NCBI RefSeq assembly: GCF_004346925.1
Contig: NZ_CP031167.1
Span: forward strand, 4,360,001 to 4,424,000
Direction of reading: 5' to 3'
DNA length: 64,000 nucleotides
Origin: Stenotrophomonas sp. ASS1
Lineage (GTDB): Bacteria > Pseudomonadota > Gammaproteobacteria > Xanthomonadales > Xanthomonadaceae
A program made the translations under genes and the position numbers. Positions 52,664 to 61,074 of the stretch are shown here, piece by piece. The first letter of the stretch is position 1. Each line of letters begins with the position of its first letter. The notes below the pieces were generated by a model that saw only the letters and a list, made by a program, of their open reading frames with translations, was not told where the DNA came from and made no database searches.

Positions 52664-53207
52664 GCGCGTGCGCCGCCTTCACCCGCCGCCGCACCAGCCA
52701 CTCACCTGCGAACAACACGCCCATCATCACGTACGCCAACAATCCGTTGTAGAGCATCCAGACCCTGTCCGACGCGTACAGCGCGGTCAGCAGGGCCAGG
52801 CTGCCGTTGAAAACGAAGAAACCGCACCACACCTGGGTGACGCGGCGGGTATAGGCCACCGCGAACGGGGGCAGGTCCGGCTCCTGCAGCCGCGCCAGGC
52901 GCTCCACCAGCGGCGGCCCGAAACGCAGGCTGGTGCCGAACACCGCCAGCATCACCGCATTGACCAGCGCCGGGTACAGCTTCAACGGCAGGGCCTGGTT
53001 GAGCACGGTGGCCAGCACCGCCAGCAGGCCGGTGCCGGCGGCGGCCGCCCACCACAGCGGCTGTCGCGTGCTCAACGCACGCAGCAGGGCCAGGGTGAAC
53101 AGCAGCAGCGACAGCCAGCGCGGCTCGAAACGGCCCATCGCCAGGTACACCAGCAGTGGATAGGCAAGCGAAATCGCTGCCACCACGACGGTACGTGCGC
53201 GAGCCAT
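52656..53207 (-). CDS. COG4648-type membrane protein of the pigment cluster
   Basis: A 183-residue protein with about five hydrophobic helices (AISLAYPLLVYLAM, SLLLFTLALLRAL, AGTGLLAVLATVL, FFVFNGSLALLTAL, GLLAYVMMGVLFAGEW) and the VTQVWCGFFVFNGS block typical of this family. It is a regular member of aryl polyene clusters; its role is unknown. ATG 53207 is 22 bases after the ACP stop. Confidence 0.85.
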   Translation of the reverse strand: MARARTVVVAAISLAYPLLVYLAMGRFEPRWLSLLLFTLALLRALSTRQPLWWAAAAGTGLLAVLATVLNQALPLKLYPALVNAVMLAVFGTSLRFGPPLVERLARLQEPDLPPFAVAYTRRVTQVWCGFFVFNGSLALLTALYASDRVWMLYNGLLAYVMMGVLFAGEWLVRRRVKAAHAHG

Positions 53208-53229
53208 GGCGAAGCCGCCGGCGCTGCGG

Positions 53230-53487
53230 TCAGGCGGCTGCCTGGTCCGGCAGCAGTCCATGCACGACATCGACGATGTCCTGCACGGTGCGCACGGCCT
53301 TGAACGCTTCCGGCTGCAGGTTGCGGCCGAGCAGCGGCTTCAGCTGAACGATCAGGTCGACCGCATCGATGCTGTCGATGTCCAGGTCGTCGTACAGGCG
53401 GGCCTCGGGGGTGATCCGGGCGGTTTCGATCTCGAAGCTGTCGGTCAGGATGCTGACGATGCGTTCGAACAGTTCATTCTTGGTCAT
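53230..53487 (-). CDS. Acyl carrier protein
   Basis: An 85-residue ACP with the phosphopantetheine serine in DLDIDSIDAVDLI near residue 40, on the usual four-helix scaffold. It is the second of two cluster carrier proteins, 17 bases downstream of the first in transcription order. Confidence 0.92.
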   Translation of the reverse strand: MTKNELFERIVSILTDSFEIETARITPEARLYDDLDIDSIDAVDLIVQLKPLLGRNLQPEAFKAVRTVQDIVDVVHGLLPDQAAA

Positions 53488-53504
53488 GGCAATTCCTGGC
53501 GCCG

Positions 53505-53762
53505 TTACGACTGGCGGGCGGCGACGAACTCGCCGAGCGCGCGCACGCTGGAGAAATGGCGACGGGTTTCTTCCGAATCGGCCGAGAGGCTCACACCGTA
53601 CTTCTTCTGCAGCGCCAGGCCCAGCTCCAGCGCGTCGATCGAATCCAGGCCGAGGCCCTCCACGAACAGCGGCGCGGTCGGATCGATGTCCTCCGGCGTG
53701 ATGTCCTCCAGCGAAAGCGAGGAAATGATCAATTCCTTGATCTCGTGCTCAAGTGCTTGCAC
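53505..53762 (-). CDS. Acyl carrier protein
   Basis: An 85-residue ACP, phosphopantetheine serine in GLGLDSIDALELGL. The start is GTG 53762 (residues read QALEHEIKELI next); there is no upstream ATG in frame that does not lie inside the acyltransferase gene. It overlaps that gene by 14 bases. The two carrier proteins differ enough to serve different steps, for example starter loading and chain extension. Confidence 0.88.
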   Translation of the reverse strand: MQALEHEIKELIISSLSLEDITPEDIDPTAPLFVEGLGLDSIDALELGLALQKKYGVSLSADSEETRRHFSSVRALGEFVAARQS

Positions 53763-54582
53763 GGTTCGGATCTCCAGACAGGTCGAAGTAACGAGAAAGG
53801 TGCTCGGTGACGCGGCGTGCTGCCAAGGCATCCCCCCTTGGCGAGTCGTCATCGGCCAGGAAGGGCGCGATCGGGATATCTTCGCCGATCTGCAGCCGAA
53901 CGTGAAAGCGACGTGAGGGGACACGATACCACTTCTGTCCCTTGGTCAACGTGGGTGGGGTACAGGTGATCCGCACCGGGGTGATGTCCAGCCGGCCCCG
54001 TACGGCGATGTTGGCGGCCCCGCGCTGCAGCCGCGGAGGCTGTCCGGGCACGCTGCGGGTGCCCTCCGGGAAGATCACCAGGGTGCCGCCGGCATGCACC
54101 GCCGCCACGCAGTCATCAACCAGGCCGGCGCCGTCATCGTTGGCGATGTAGCCGGCCGCCCGCACCGGGCCGCGCATGAACGGGTTGCAGGCCACGGCCC
54201 GCTTCACCACGCAGTCGGCGTTGGGCAGCAGCGAGATCAGGCAGACCACGTCGATCAGGGTCGGGTGATTGGCCAGCACCAGCAGACCGTCGCGCTGCAG
54301 GCGTTCACCGCCCTCGATCTGGTAGGTCATTACCCCCAGCGCACGCATCAGGCGCAGGTGGCTGGCAAAGGCGACCTGGACCACGCGGCGGGCCCGGCGG
54401 CGGCGGACCACCGGGTCGCGCATCAGCAGCAGCACCGGCATCACCAGCACGCCCAGCAGCAGGCCGCCCACGCCGAATGCGGCAAAGCTCAGGCCGGTGC
54501 CAAACACCCGCCAGGCATGATCGAGGCGGCGCAGCGCCTCAGCCACGGCGCCCCCAGCACCAGCGCTGGCCGTGAGCGACAT
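53749..54582 (-). CDS. PlsC-like 1-acyl-glycerol-phosphate acyltransferase
   Basis: A 277-residue membrane acyltransferase with a hydrophobic N-terminal segment (about 28-55), the NHPTLIDV motif (catalytic His and Asp) near residue 104 and FPEGTRS near residue 172. It probably attaches the polyene acyl group to a glycerol-type lipid. ATG 54582 overlaps the preceding gene by 44 bases. Confidence 0.87.
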   Translation of the reverse strand: MSLTASAGAGGAVAEALRRLDHAWRVFGTGLSFAAFGVGGLLLGVLVMPVLLLMRDPVVRRRRARRVVQVAFASHLRLMRALGVMTYQIEGGERLQRDGLLVLANHPTLIDVVCLISLLPNADCVVKRAVACNPFMRGPVRAAGYIANDDGAGLVDDCVAAVHAGGTLVIFPEGTRSVPGQPPRLQRGAANIAVRGRLDITPVRITCTPPTLTKGQKWYRVPSRRFHVRLQIGEDIPIAPFLADDDSPRGDALAARRVTEHLSRYFDLSGDPNRAST

Positions 54583-55282
54583 GCTCCAGCGCCGGCGCAC
54601 CGGACAGCAGGAAGCGGTGCAGGTCCAGCGCATGCGGCAACAGGCCTGGCGCAGTGGTGGCCTGGCCTTCCGCCGGATGCCACTGCAGCGACAGCGTCGG
54701 CCGGCCCTCTGCCGGGGCAGTCAGGCGCCAGCACCATGCAAAGAACGGGTCAGGTTCGTCGGCGAACGTCGCGTAAATCTGTGGAAGCGGCGATTCATAG
54801 ACCACCACCCGCACCTCGCGGGCACCCTCGGCCAGCAGGCCAGCGGCTTCCAGGCAGGCCGCCTCCACCGTCGCCTGCCCGGCGGCCAGCGCCAGGTAAT
54901 TGCCGCGGTGGCCGCGGGCGATGGAGTACAGCGCGGCGATCGCGTTGTGCACGGACAGGCCGAATCCGGTCGGCGACAGCGGCTGCTCGCCAACCAGCGC
55001 GCCCAGCAGGTCCATCGAACGGGCCACGTCGCCGTGGCGGCTGGCGAACACCAGCGGCACGTCACTGTCCGCGCCCTGTCCATCCTCGCACCAGCACGCG
55101 GCCTGGATCGCCATCCGGCCCAGCCGCTCGATGCGGCGGCGCTGCATCGCTGGCACTTCGGCCAGCGCCGGCGTGTCCCCGCCGTGCGGCAGGTACGGCG
55201 CATCGGCCCAGCCCAGCCACTGGCTACGCTCACTCAGGCCGGGCGCCCAGGCGGCCCAGTCGACGATGGAGAATTCGATCAT
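54539..55282 (-). CDS. Beta-ketoacyl-synthase-like chain length factor
   Basis: A 247-residue protein similar to the N-terminal half of ketosynthases. Where the active cysteine should be, it reads LALAAGQATVEAACLEAAGLL, i.e. glutamine, as in chain length factors. The C-terminal histidine half is absent. It is likely a partner subunit setting chain length or initiating by decarboxylation. It is the first gene of the operon; a long leader with repeats of GC follows upstream. Confidence 0.82.
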   Translation of the reverse strand: MIEFSIVDWAAWAPGLSERSQWLGWADAPYLPHGGDTPALAEVPAMQRRRIERLGRMAIQAACWCEDGQGADSDVPLVFASRHGDVARSMDLLGALVGEQPLSPTGFGLSVHNAIAALYSIARGHRGNYLALAAGQATVEAACLEAAGLLAEGAREVRVVVYESPLPQIYATFADEPDPFFAWCWRLTAPAEGRPTLSLQWHPAEGQATTAPGLLPHALDLHRFLLSGAPALEHVAHGQRWCWGRRG

Positions 55283-55499
55283 TTAGCGATGGTGCTTCAA
55301 CGGGAGAACGATAGGCACGAGCCACTACGGCGACGCGCGGCGGCCCCCCGTTCCTGCAGCCGTGCGTCCGTCCAGGACGTCGCCGGCTGCCCCCCTGGCC
55401 GCCGGAAAGGAGCGCACGCTAGCACGTCCCGCCCAGAGTGTGCAGGTTTCACATTCCCCAACACGGGGCCCGGCAACGGCAGGCCACGTGTCCAATCGA

Positions 55500-56513
55500 T
55501 CAGTGGTAACCGGTGTCGGCGTGCACCTTGCCGCGGAATACCCGGTAGGACCACGCCGTATAGCCGAGGATGACCGGCAGCAATATGACCAGCCCGACCA
55601 GCGTGAAGCCCAGCGACGACGCCGGCGCGGCGGCCTGCCACAGGGTCATCGACGGTGGCAGCAGATAAGGCCACATGCCCAGCACCAGGCCGAGGAAGCC
55701 GAGCACGAACAGGGCCAGGCTGAGCAGGAACGGCGGCAGGTCACGGCGCGGGTGGGTGGCACTGCGCCACAGCGCGGCGGCCACCGCCAGGGTCAGCAAC
55801 GGCACCGGCGAGAGCCACCAGAAGTTGCCGTCGCTGAACCAGCGCGCCATCAGGCGCGAATCGAGGAACGGCAGCCAGCTGCTGACCAGGCCCATCGCCG
55901 CGATCACCGCCACCACCAGCGGCCGGGTCATCTGCCGCGCCAGCGCCTGCACGCGCCCTTCGGTCTTCAGGATCAGCCAGGTGCTGCCCAGCAGCGCATA
56001 GCCGGCCACCAGCGCGGCGCCGGTCAGCATCGCAAACGGGCTGAACCAGGCGAACGGCCCGCCCTGATAGACGCCGTCCACCAGCGGGATGCCCTGCACC
56101 AGGGTGCCGAGGATCACGCCCTGGGCGAACGTGGCCAGCAGCGAACCGAGGCCGAACGCCACGCTCCACAACCGGCGCGATCGATGCGCCTTGAAGCGGA
56201 ACTCGAAGGCCACACCGCGGAATACCAGTGCCACCACCAGCAGCAGCACCGGCAGGTACAGCGCCGACAGTAGAACTGCGTACGCCTTGGGGAACGCCGC
56301 CAGCAGGCCGGCGCCGCCCAGTACCAGCCAGGTCTCGTTGCCGTCCCAGATCGGCGCGGCGGTGTTCATCATCAGGTCCAGCTGTTCCTCGTCCTCAGCG
56401 AACGGGGCAAGGATGCCGATGCCGAGCACGAAGCCGTCCAGCACCACGTACATCAGCACGCCGAAGCCGATCACCGCGAACCACGCCACCGGCAGCCAGG
56501 TCATCAGGTCCAT
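55500..56513 (-). CDS. cydB: Cytochrome bd-type quinol oxidase subunit II
   Basis: A 337-residue, eight- or nine-helix subunit: VLDGFVLGIGIL and PIWDGNETWLVLGGAGLLAAFP in the first third, then KTEGRVQALARQM. The family pairs with CydA to reduce O2 with quinol electrons. It lies two bases downstream of cydA's stop. No cydX-like microprotein gene is visible in the 216 bases after it. Confidence 0.92.
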   Translation of the reverse strand: MDLMTWLPVAWFAVIGFGVLMYVVLDGFVLGIGILAPFAEDEEQLDLMMNTAAPIWDGNETWLVLGGAGLLAAFPKAYAVLLSALYLPVLLLVVALVFRGVAFEFRFKAHRSRRLWSVAFGLGSLLATFAQGVILGTLVQGIPLVDGVYQGGPFAWFSPFAMLTGAALVAGYALLGSTWLILKTEGRVQALARQMTRPLVVAVIAAMGLVSSWLPFLDSRLMARWFSDGNFWWLSPVPLLTLAVAAALWRSATHPRRDLPPFLLSLALFVLGFLGLVLGMWPYLLPPSMTLWQAAAPASSLGFTLVGLVILLPVILGYTAWSYRVFRGKVHADTGYH

Positions 56514-56514
56514 G

Positions 56515-57912
56515 TCAGCGCTCCTCCAGCGGTTCGTCGGCGGCCGACAGCGGGCGCGCCGGGGTATGGCTGCCATGGTCCAGCGACGGCCCCTCGGCAT
56601 ACGGCTGCGGCCCATGCCGCAGGATCTTCACCAGGTACCAGATGCCCCAACCGAACACGAAGGCGTAGCCAACCACATAGACGCCCAGCGACAGCGCGGT
56701 CATCCACGCGCTCTGCGGCCCCACCGCATCGGCGGTGCGCAGCACGCCATACACCACCCACGGCTGGCGCCCCATCTCGGTGACGAACCAACCGGACAGC
56801 AGTGCGATGAAACCGCTGGGCAGCATCCAGTTCCAACCGCGCAGCAGCCACGGCGAATCCAGCAGCTTCCTGCGCCACAGCTGGAAAGCCGACACCCAGG
56901 CCAGCAGCAGCATCAACGTGCCCAGCCCGACCATGATGCGGAAGGCGAAGAACACCGGCGTCACCGGCGGACGTTCGCTGGCCGGCACCGAGGTGAGCGG
57001 ATCGAAGGTGCCGTCCAGGCTGTGGGTGAGGATGACGCTGCCCAGCTTCGGGATGGCCACTTCGAAGTCGTTGCGCTCTTCCTTCTCGTTCGGCAGCGCG
57101 AACACCACCAGCGGCACGCCCTCGCCTTCCTTGGTTTCATGCCAGTGCGCTTCCATCGCCGCGATCTTCATCGGCTGATGCTTGAGCGTGTTCAGGCCAT
57201 GCATGTCGCCGACGAAGATCTGTACCGGCACGGTCAGTGCGGCGAACGCCACCGCCGCGATCAGCATGCGCCGGCCGGCCTCGACATGTGTGCCCTTGCG
57301 CAGGTACCACGCGCCGACGCCACCGATCACGAAACAGGTGGTGATGAACGAGCCCAGCGCCATGTGGGCCAGGCGATAGGGGAACGAGGGGTTGAACACC
57401 ACCTGCCACCAGTCCACCGGATGCACGATGCCGTTGACCATCTCGTAGCCGGCCGGTGTATGCAGCCAGCTGTTGGACGACAGGATCCAGAACGTGGAGA
57501 ACAGCGTGCCCAGCGCCACCATGCAGGTGGAGAAGAAATGCAGGCGCGGCGAGACCCGGCCCCAGCCGAACATCATCACGCCGAGGAAGCTGGCTTCCAG
57601 GAAGAACGCGGTCAGCACCTCGTAGGTCAGCAGCGGTCCGATGACCGTGCCGGCCACCTCGCTCAGCCGTGGCCAGTTGGTGCCGAACTGGAAGGCCATG
57701 ACGATGCCGCTGACCACGCCCATGCCGAACGACACGGCGAAGATCTTCTGCCAGAAGAAATACAGCTCGCGCCACACGGGCAACTTCGTGCGCAGCCACC
57801 GCCATTCGATGAAGGCCAGCCAGCTGGCCGTACCGATGGTGAAGGCGGGGAACAGCACGTGGAAACTGATGACGAATCCGAACTGGATCCGGGACAACAA
57901 CAACGCGTCCAA
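56515..57912 (-). CDS. cydA: Cytochrome bd-type quinol oxidase subunit I, short Q-loop (cyanide-insensitive type)
   Basis: A 465-residue haem-binding subunit: RIQFGFVISFHVLFPAFTIG with haem b595 His, GDMHGLNTLKHQPMKIAA in the quinol loop, GRQPWVVYGVLRTADAV near 400. The Q-loop after LTHSLDG is much shorter than in E. coli CydA, lacking the roughly 60-residue insert, which marks the CIO/bd-II-like class. The start is TTG 57912, supported by AGGAGG six bases upstream; no ATG is available. Upstream 57913-58040 is the promoter region. Confidence 0.9.
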   Translation of the reverse strand: MDALLLSRIQFGFVISFHVLFPAFTIGTASWLAFIEWRWLRTKLPVWRELYFFWQKIFAVSFGMGVVSGIVMAFQFGTNWPRLSEVAGTVIGPLLTYEVLTAFFLEASFLGVMMFGWGRVSPRLHFFSTCMVALGTLFSTFWILSSNSWLHTPAGYEMVNGIVHPVDWWQVVFNPSFPYRLAHMALGSFITTCFVIGGVGAWYLRKGTHVEAGRRMLIAAVAFAALTVPVQIFVGDMHGLNTLKHQPMKIAAMEAHWHETKEGEGVPLVVFALPNEKEERNDFEVAIPKLGSVILTHSLDGTFDPLTSVPASERPPVTPVFFAFRIMVGLGTLMLLLAWVSAFQLWRRKLLDSPWLLRGWNWMLPSGFIALLSGWFVTEMGRQPWVVYGVLRTADAVGPQSAWMTALSLGVYVVGYAFVFGWGIWYLVKILRHGPQPYAEGPSLDHGSHTPARPLSAADEPLEER

Positions 57913-58040
57913 GGGACGCCTCCTGCCTGTGACCGGTGGGATACCGGACCACTTTAGGAGGATTTCGTTAAGGTGGGATGCGACCGGGTGACGCGCTGCT
58001 TCACTTTGTCGCAGGGAAGCTGGATGACAGGATGAACGGG

Positions 58041-59240
58041 CTACAGGGGCTTCAGCAGGGTCAAGGGCGGCTCCTTGGCGATTCGCCGGGCCCGGGGTAC
58101 CAATGCAGTCAAGCAGGCCGCCATCACCAGCACGACAGCGCTCGATATCGAGAACCACAGTGAACCTGTGATGCCATCCTGTGGCGGCCCTAGCCACTGC
58201 AACGACAACGCGCCGAGCAGGGCGCCCAGTGTGGTGAACAGTGAAACTTCGAACATGATTTCGGCAAAGATCACTGAGCCGCGAGCACCGAGTGTCCGTC
58301 GAACCCCAATGGAGTGCCGGCGCCGATCAAGCCAGGCGCCTACGACTCCGGAAACCCCGGCCATCAGCACACCGAGAACGATGGCCGTCATGACCGCGAG
58401 CACGGTCGTAGCGAAGCGATCAGCTTTGACGTAGGCGTCGCGATATCCCGCCAGCGTCTCGACACCGGTCGAATTCACGATCCGATAGGGCCGCTGCAGC
58501 GCATCGACAATGCGATCAAGCGAAGAACGATCAACCTCCGACCTCCACTTCGCCAGATAATAGCGACTGGCGCCCATGGGAAGGCCCGGAAGCAGCGCCC
58601 ACTGCAAGTCCCGCTCATTGCCTCCTGGTGCCGGTCCAGCAACAGACGCAAATACGCCCACGATGACCCGGCTGCTGCCGGGGCCGAAATGCAGGTGGCG
58701 GCCAACAGCACGCTCCGTTCCGAACAGACGGGCAGCCAGCGCTTCACTGATCAGCACCACCGGAGCACCTTCAGCCATGTCGTCCTCTGTGGCATCCCGC
58801 CCCAGGACGATTCCCGCGCCCAGCATCGCCAGCAAGCCAGAGCTGGCAGTTACCACAGGAATGCGATCACATCCAGCAACGTCTGTCGTACCCGCGTTCA
58901 TCGAGTACGCCATGGCCGACTCGCTGGTGCACACACCGTATCGATGGGCTCTTCCCCCGAACGGAACAGCGTCGCTCACAACCGTGCCCTGAACACCGGG
59001 CAGCCGGATCGCGGACAGGTCTGCCCGCAGCACTGCAGCATCAGCGCCTTCTTCGACATCCGAGACCCTGACCACACCAATCGATACTGCGTCCCGGATG
59101 CTGCGGGTGTTCAATCTGGCGAAGCTGTCCAGCACAGATTGCAGTGCGAACGCACATGCCAGGCTTGCAAGCGCAGCCTGCACTGCAAGCAGTGCGGCGC
59201 TTCCCAGATGTCGTCGAGTCTCCCTCATTGATTCGAACAT
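58041..59240 (-). CDS. MacB-like ABC transporter permease (second of a pair)
   Basis: A 399-residue FtsX/MacB_PCD-type permease: N-terminal helix (LAVQAALASLACAFALQSVL), a periplasmic core, then three helices at the C-terminus with RRRHSIGVRRTLGARGSVIF between. No ATPase domain is present. It ends one base before its partner's region and is read after the 59242 gene. Codon use and GC are lower than in the flanking cyd and sigma genes, which suggests acquisition. Confidence 0.82.
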   Translation of the reverse strand: MFESMRETRRHLGSAALLAVQAALASLACAFALQSVLDSFARLNTRSIRDAVSIGVVRVSDVEEGADAAVLRADLSAIRLPGVQGTVVSDAVPFGGRAHRYGVCTSESAMAYSMNAGTTDVAGCDRIPVVTASSGLLAMLGAGIVLGRDATEDDMAEGAPVVLISEALAARLFGTERAVGRHLHFGPGSSRVIVGVFASVAGPAPGGNERDLQWALLPGLPMGASRYYLAKWRSEVDRSSLDRIVDALQRPYRIVNSTGVETLAGYRDAYVKADRFATTVLAVMTAIVLGVLMAGVSGVVGAWLDRRRHSIGVRRTLGARGSVIFAEIMFEVSLFTTLGALLGALSLQWLGPPQDGITGSLWFSISSAVVLVMAACLTALVPRARRIAKEPPLTLLKPL

Positions 59241-59241
59241 T

Positions 59242-60540
59242 TCAGGCAGCCCCCTTCGCGAAGGCACTCGACAGTGAGCTGACCCTGCAGATTTCAAACG
59301 ATGGGACCAATGAACAGAGCAACGTCGTGACGACTCCCAGACCAGCCGCCATCAGCATTGCCCCGGCATGCATCGCTGTTATCGCGCTGGGCAGAACGTC
59401 TCCCGCAGCAACCACCCGTATTCCCAGCGTATAGGTGACGACAGCGAGCGCACCGCTTGCGACGCCCGCCGCGATGGATTCCCACATGAGCTGGATGAAC
59501 ACGTCTCGGCGTCGTGCTCCCAGTGCACGTCGTATCGCGAGCTCCCGCCGACGGCGCCCCAGACTGAAGCTCAGCAGCGCAGCCGCGTTGACGATGCACA
59601 CGCCGAGCAGGATCAGCGACAACCGAAGCTGCATCCTGGCCTGCTCCGGAACCAATCCCAGCCTGTCCAGCCAATCCATCAACGGCCAGAGTGCCACCTG
59701 CTGGGCGCCTGGCTCGATCCGAAGCCCCTTTTCATGCGCATAGGCATTCAGACTCGCGCGGTAAGCGGCGACATCGTCTGCGGTGGGCAGCCACGCCCAC
59801 AATTGAAGCCAGGAAACGTTGGCCCCTGCAGGATCCGTGTCCTGGTCACCACCCCAGATCGCAGTCCCGTCCAAAACAGTCAGCTTGTCTGCGATTGCGG
59901 TTTCAAGCGGCAGGTAGATCTCGTCAGGCTCCACAAACGGCCTGCGCGTGAGGTCTCCCTGAAACATAGGCACCGGATGCCAATCCTCCGCGACACCCAC
60001 CACGGTATAGGTGCGTCTGCCCAGGTCCAACTGATGACCAACACAGCCCTGTGCACACTCGCGCTCTGCGAGCGCACGCGACAGAACCACGATTCGACTC
60101 GCAGCATGCCCCTCCTCGGCGGTCCATGCGCGCCCTTGAACAACGGCAATGCCGAGGACACTGAAGACTTCGGACGTGGCGAACCTGGCGCGCAATCTTG
60201 CGCTGGGCTCTCCCGGCCGGGAGAGCGTCACCGCGCCCCCTGCCATTGCTGCCTGCTTCCACGTCCGGCCTTGGTTCAGAAGCACCTTCGCGTCTGGCCA
60301 GGTCAGTGACTGACCAGGATCCGGAGAGCCACTGCGCAGTGCATCTGGACGCGCGTCAAGGTAAGGGCGGAACAGTGCCGAGCTCCGGCCTGGAGCGGGA
60401 TCCGACGATGCCTGGAGAACAATGGAAAGCATCACGGTGGTGATCCCTACCCCCGCACCCAGCATGAGAGCGATTGACAGATGAGTGCCGACTCGCTGCT
60501 TGAATCGGGCAAGCGAAAGCTGGACGTAGTAGAGCATCAT
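59242..60540 (-). CDS. MacB-like ABC transporter permease (first of a pair)
   Basis: A 432-residue permease with an N-terminal helix (HLSIALMLGAGVGITTVMLSIVL), a MacB_PCD periplasmic domain and three C-terminal helices with the FtsX block GRRRRELAIRRALGARRRDVF. It is paired with the 58041 gene, one base apart, but no ATP-binding subunit is encoded on either side in this window. The complex may borrow an ATPase, or the ATPase gene was lost. Lower GC than the surroundings. Confidence 0.82.
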   Translation of the reverse strand: MMLYYVQLSLARFKQRVGTHLSIALMLGAGVGITTVMLSIVLQASSDPAPGRSSALFRPYLDARPDALRSGSPDPGQSLTWPDAKVLLNQGRTWKQAAMAGGAVTLSRPGEPSARLRARFATSEVFSVLGIAVVQGRAWTAEEGHAASRIVVLSRALAERECAQGCVGHQLDLGRRTYTVVGVAEDWHPVPMFQGDLTRRPFVEPDEIYLPLETAIADKLTVLDGTAIWGGDQDTDPAGANVSWLQLWAWLPTADDVAAYRASLNAYAHEKGLRIEPGAQQVALWPLMDWLDRLGLVPEQARMQLRLSLILLGVCIVNAAALLSFSLGRRRRELAIRRALGARRRDVFIQLMWESIAAGVASGALAVVTYTLGIRVVAAGDVLPSAITAMHAGAMLMAAGLGVVTTLLCSLVPSFEICRVSSLSSAFAKGAA

Positions 60541-60858
60541 CCAACTACATCCGGCATTGGCTTACTCGCGCACCTGTCCATGTGATTCTCACTCCATGCC
60601 TTTGGAAGCTGATGGTTGAGAATCTCTGATTGTGAAACTACGCCTCAAGTGGAGACATGGGATTTGCAACTTTCCTCAGGAAACACACGCAGCTCGTGGG
60701 TCCTGGATAGAGCCATCGCCACCGACGACGAGACCGAGGTGACGGAATCTGACGCGGAAGACCAACTGTCGATTTGCAGACAACGCCCGATGCCTGGCCA
60801 TCTGATCAGGCGTTGGAGGAAAAAGCGTCCAGAATCAGGTGCAGGCGTCAGTGTTTTT
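60541..60858. other. Intergenic region with no recognised gene
   Basis: 318 bases between the permease pair and the small membrane protein. No reading frame with start signal or domain is convincing; the plus-strand frame across it overlaps the minus-strand genes. Composition is slightly AT-richer than average, matching the permease pair. No terminator with a T-run is clear. Confidence 0.5.
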
Positions 60859-61074
60859 CTAGACCCAGAAATACCAGACAGCCGCCGCCACCAACGCACC
60901 CAACAACACCACCTGCACCACCACATAGCCCACACCACTATCGCGCGATTCAGCGGCAATGCGCTTCTGCAGCGCTTCGCTCACATCCGGCGTTTCTTCC
61001 TGCTGTGTCTGCTCACGCAACGCCTGCGCCAGCGCGCGCTTTTCCGCATCGCGAGGGTCGGTCGATGGGCTCAC
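60859..61074 (-). CDS. Small membrane protein coupled to a sigma factor, 71 aa
   Basis: Seventy-one residues: a charged, helical cytoplasmic part (DPRDAEKRALAQALREQTQQEETPDVSEALQKRI) and one C-terminal helix VVVQVVLLGALVAAAVWYFWV. It overlaps the sigma gene stop by four bases (ATGA), so the two are translationally coupled. This is the size and placement expected of a minimal anti-sigma-like or partner protein, but no known zinc or ASD motif is visible; the role is inferred from position. Confidence 0.6.
   Translation of the reverse strand: MSPSTDPRDAEKRALAQALREQTQQEETPDVSEALQKRIAAESRDSGVGYVVVQVVLLGALVAAAVWYFWV

Noticed and set aside
60541..60858. Remnant of the missing ATPase for the permease pair
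   Set aside because: No Walker A, signature or Walker B fragments were found in any frame of this gap.
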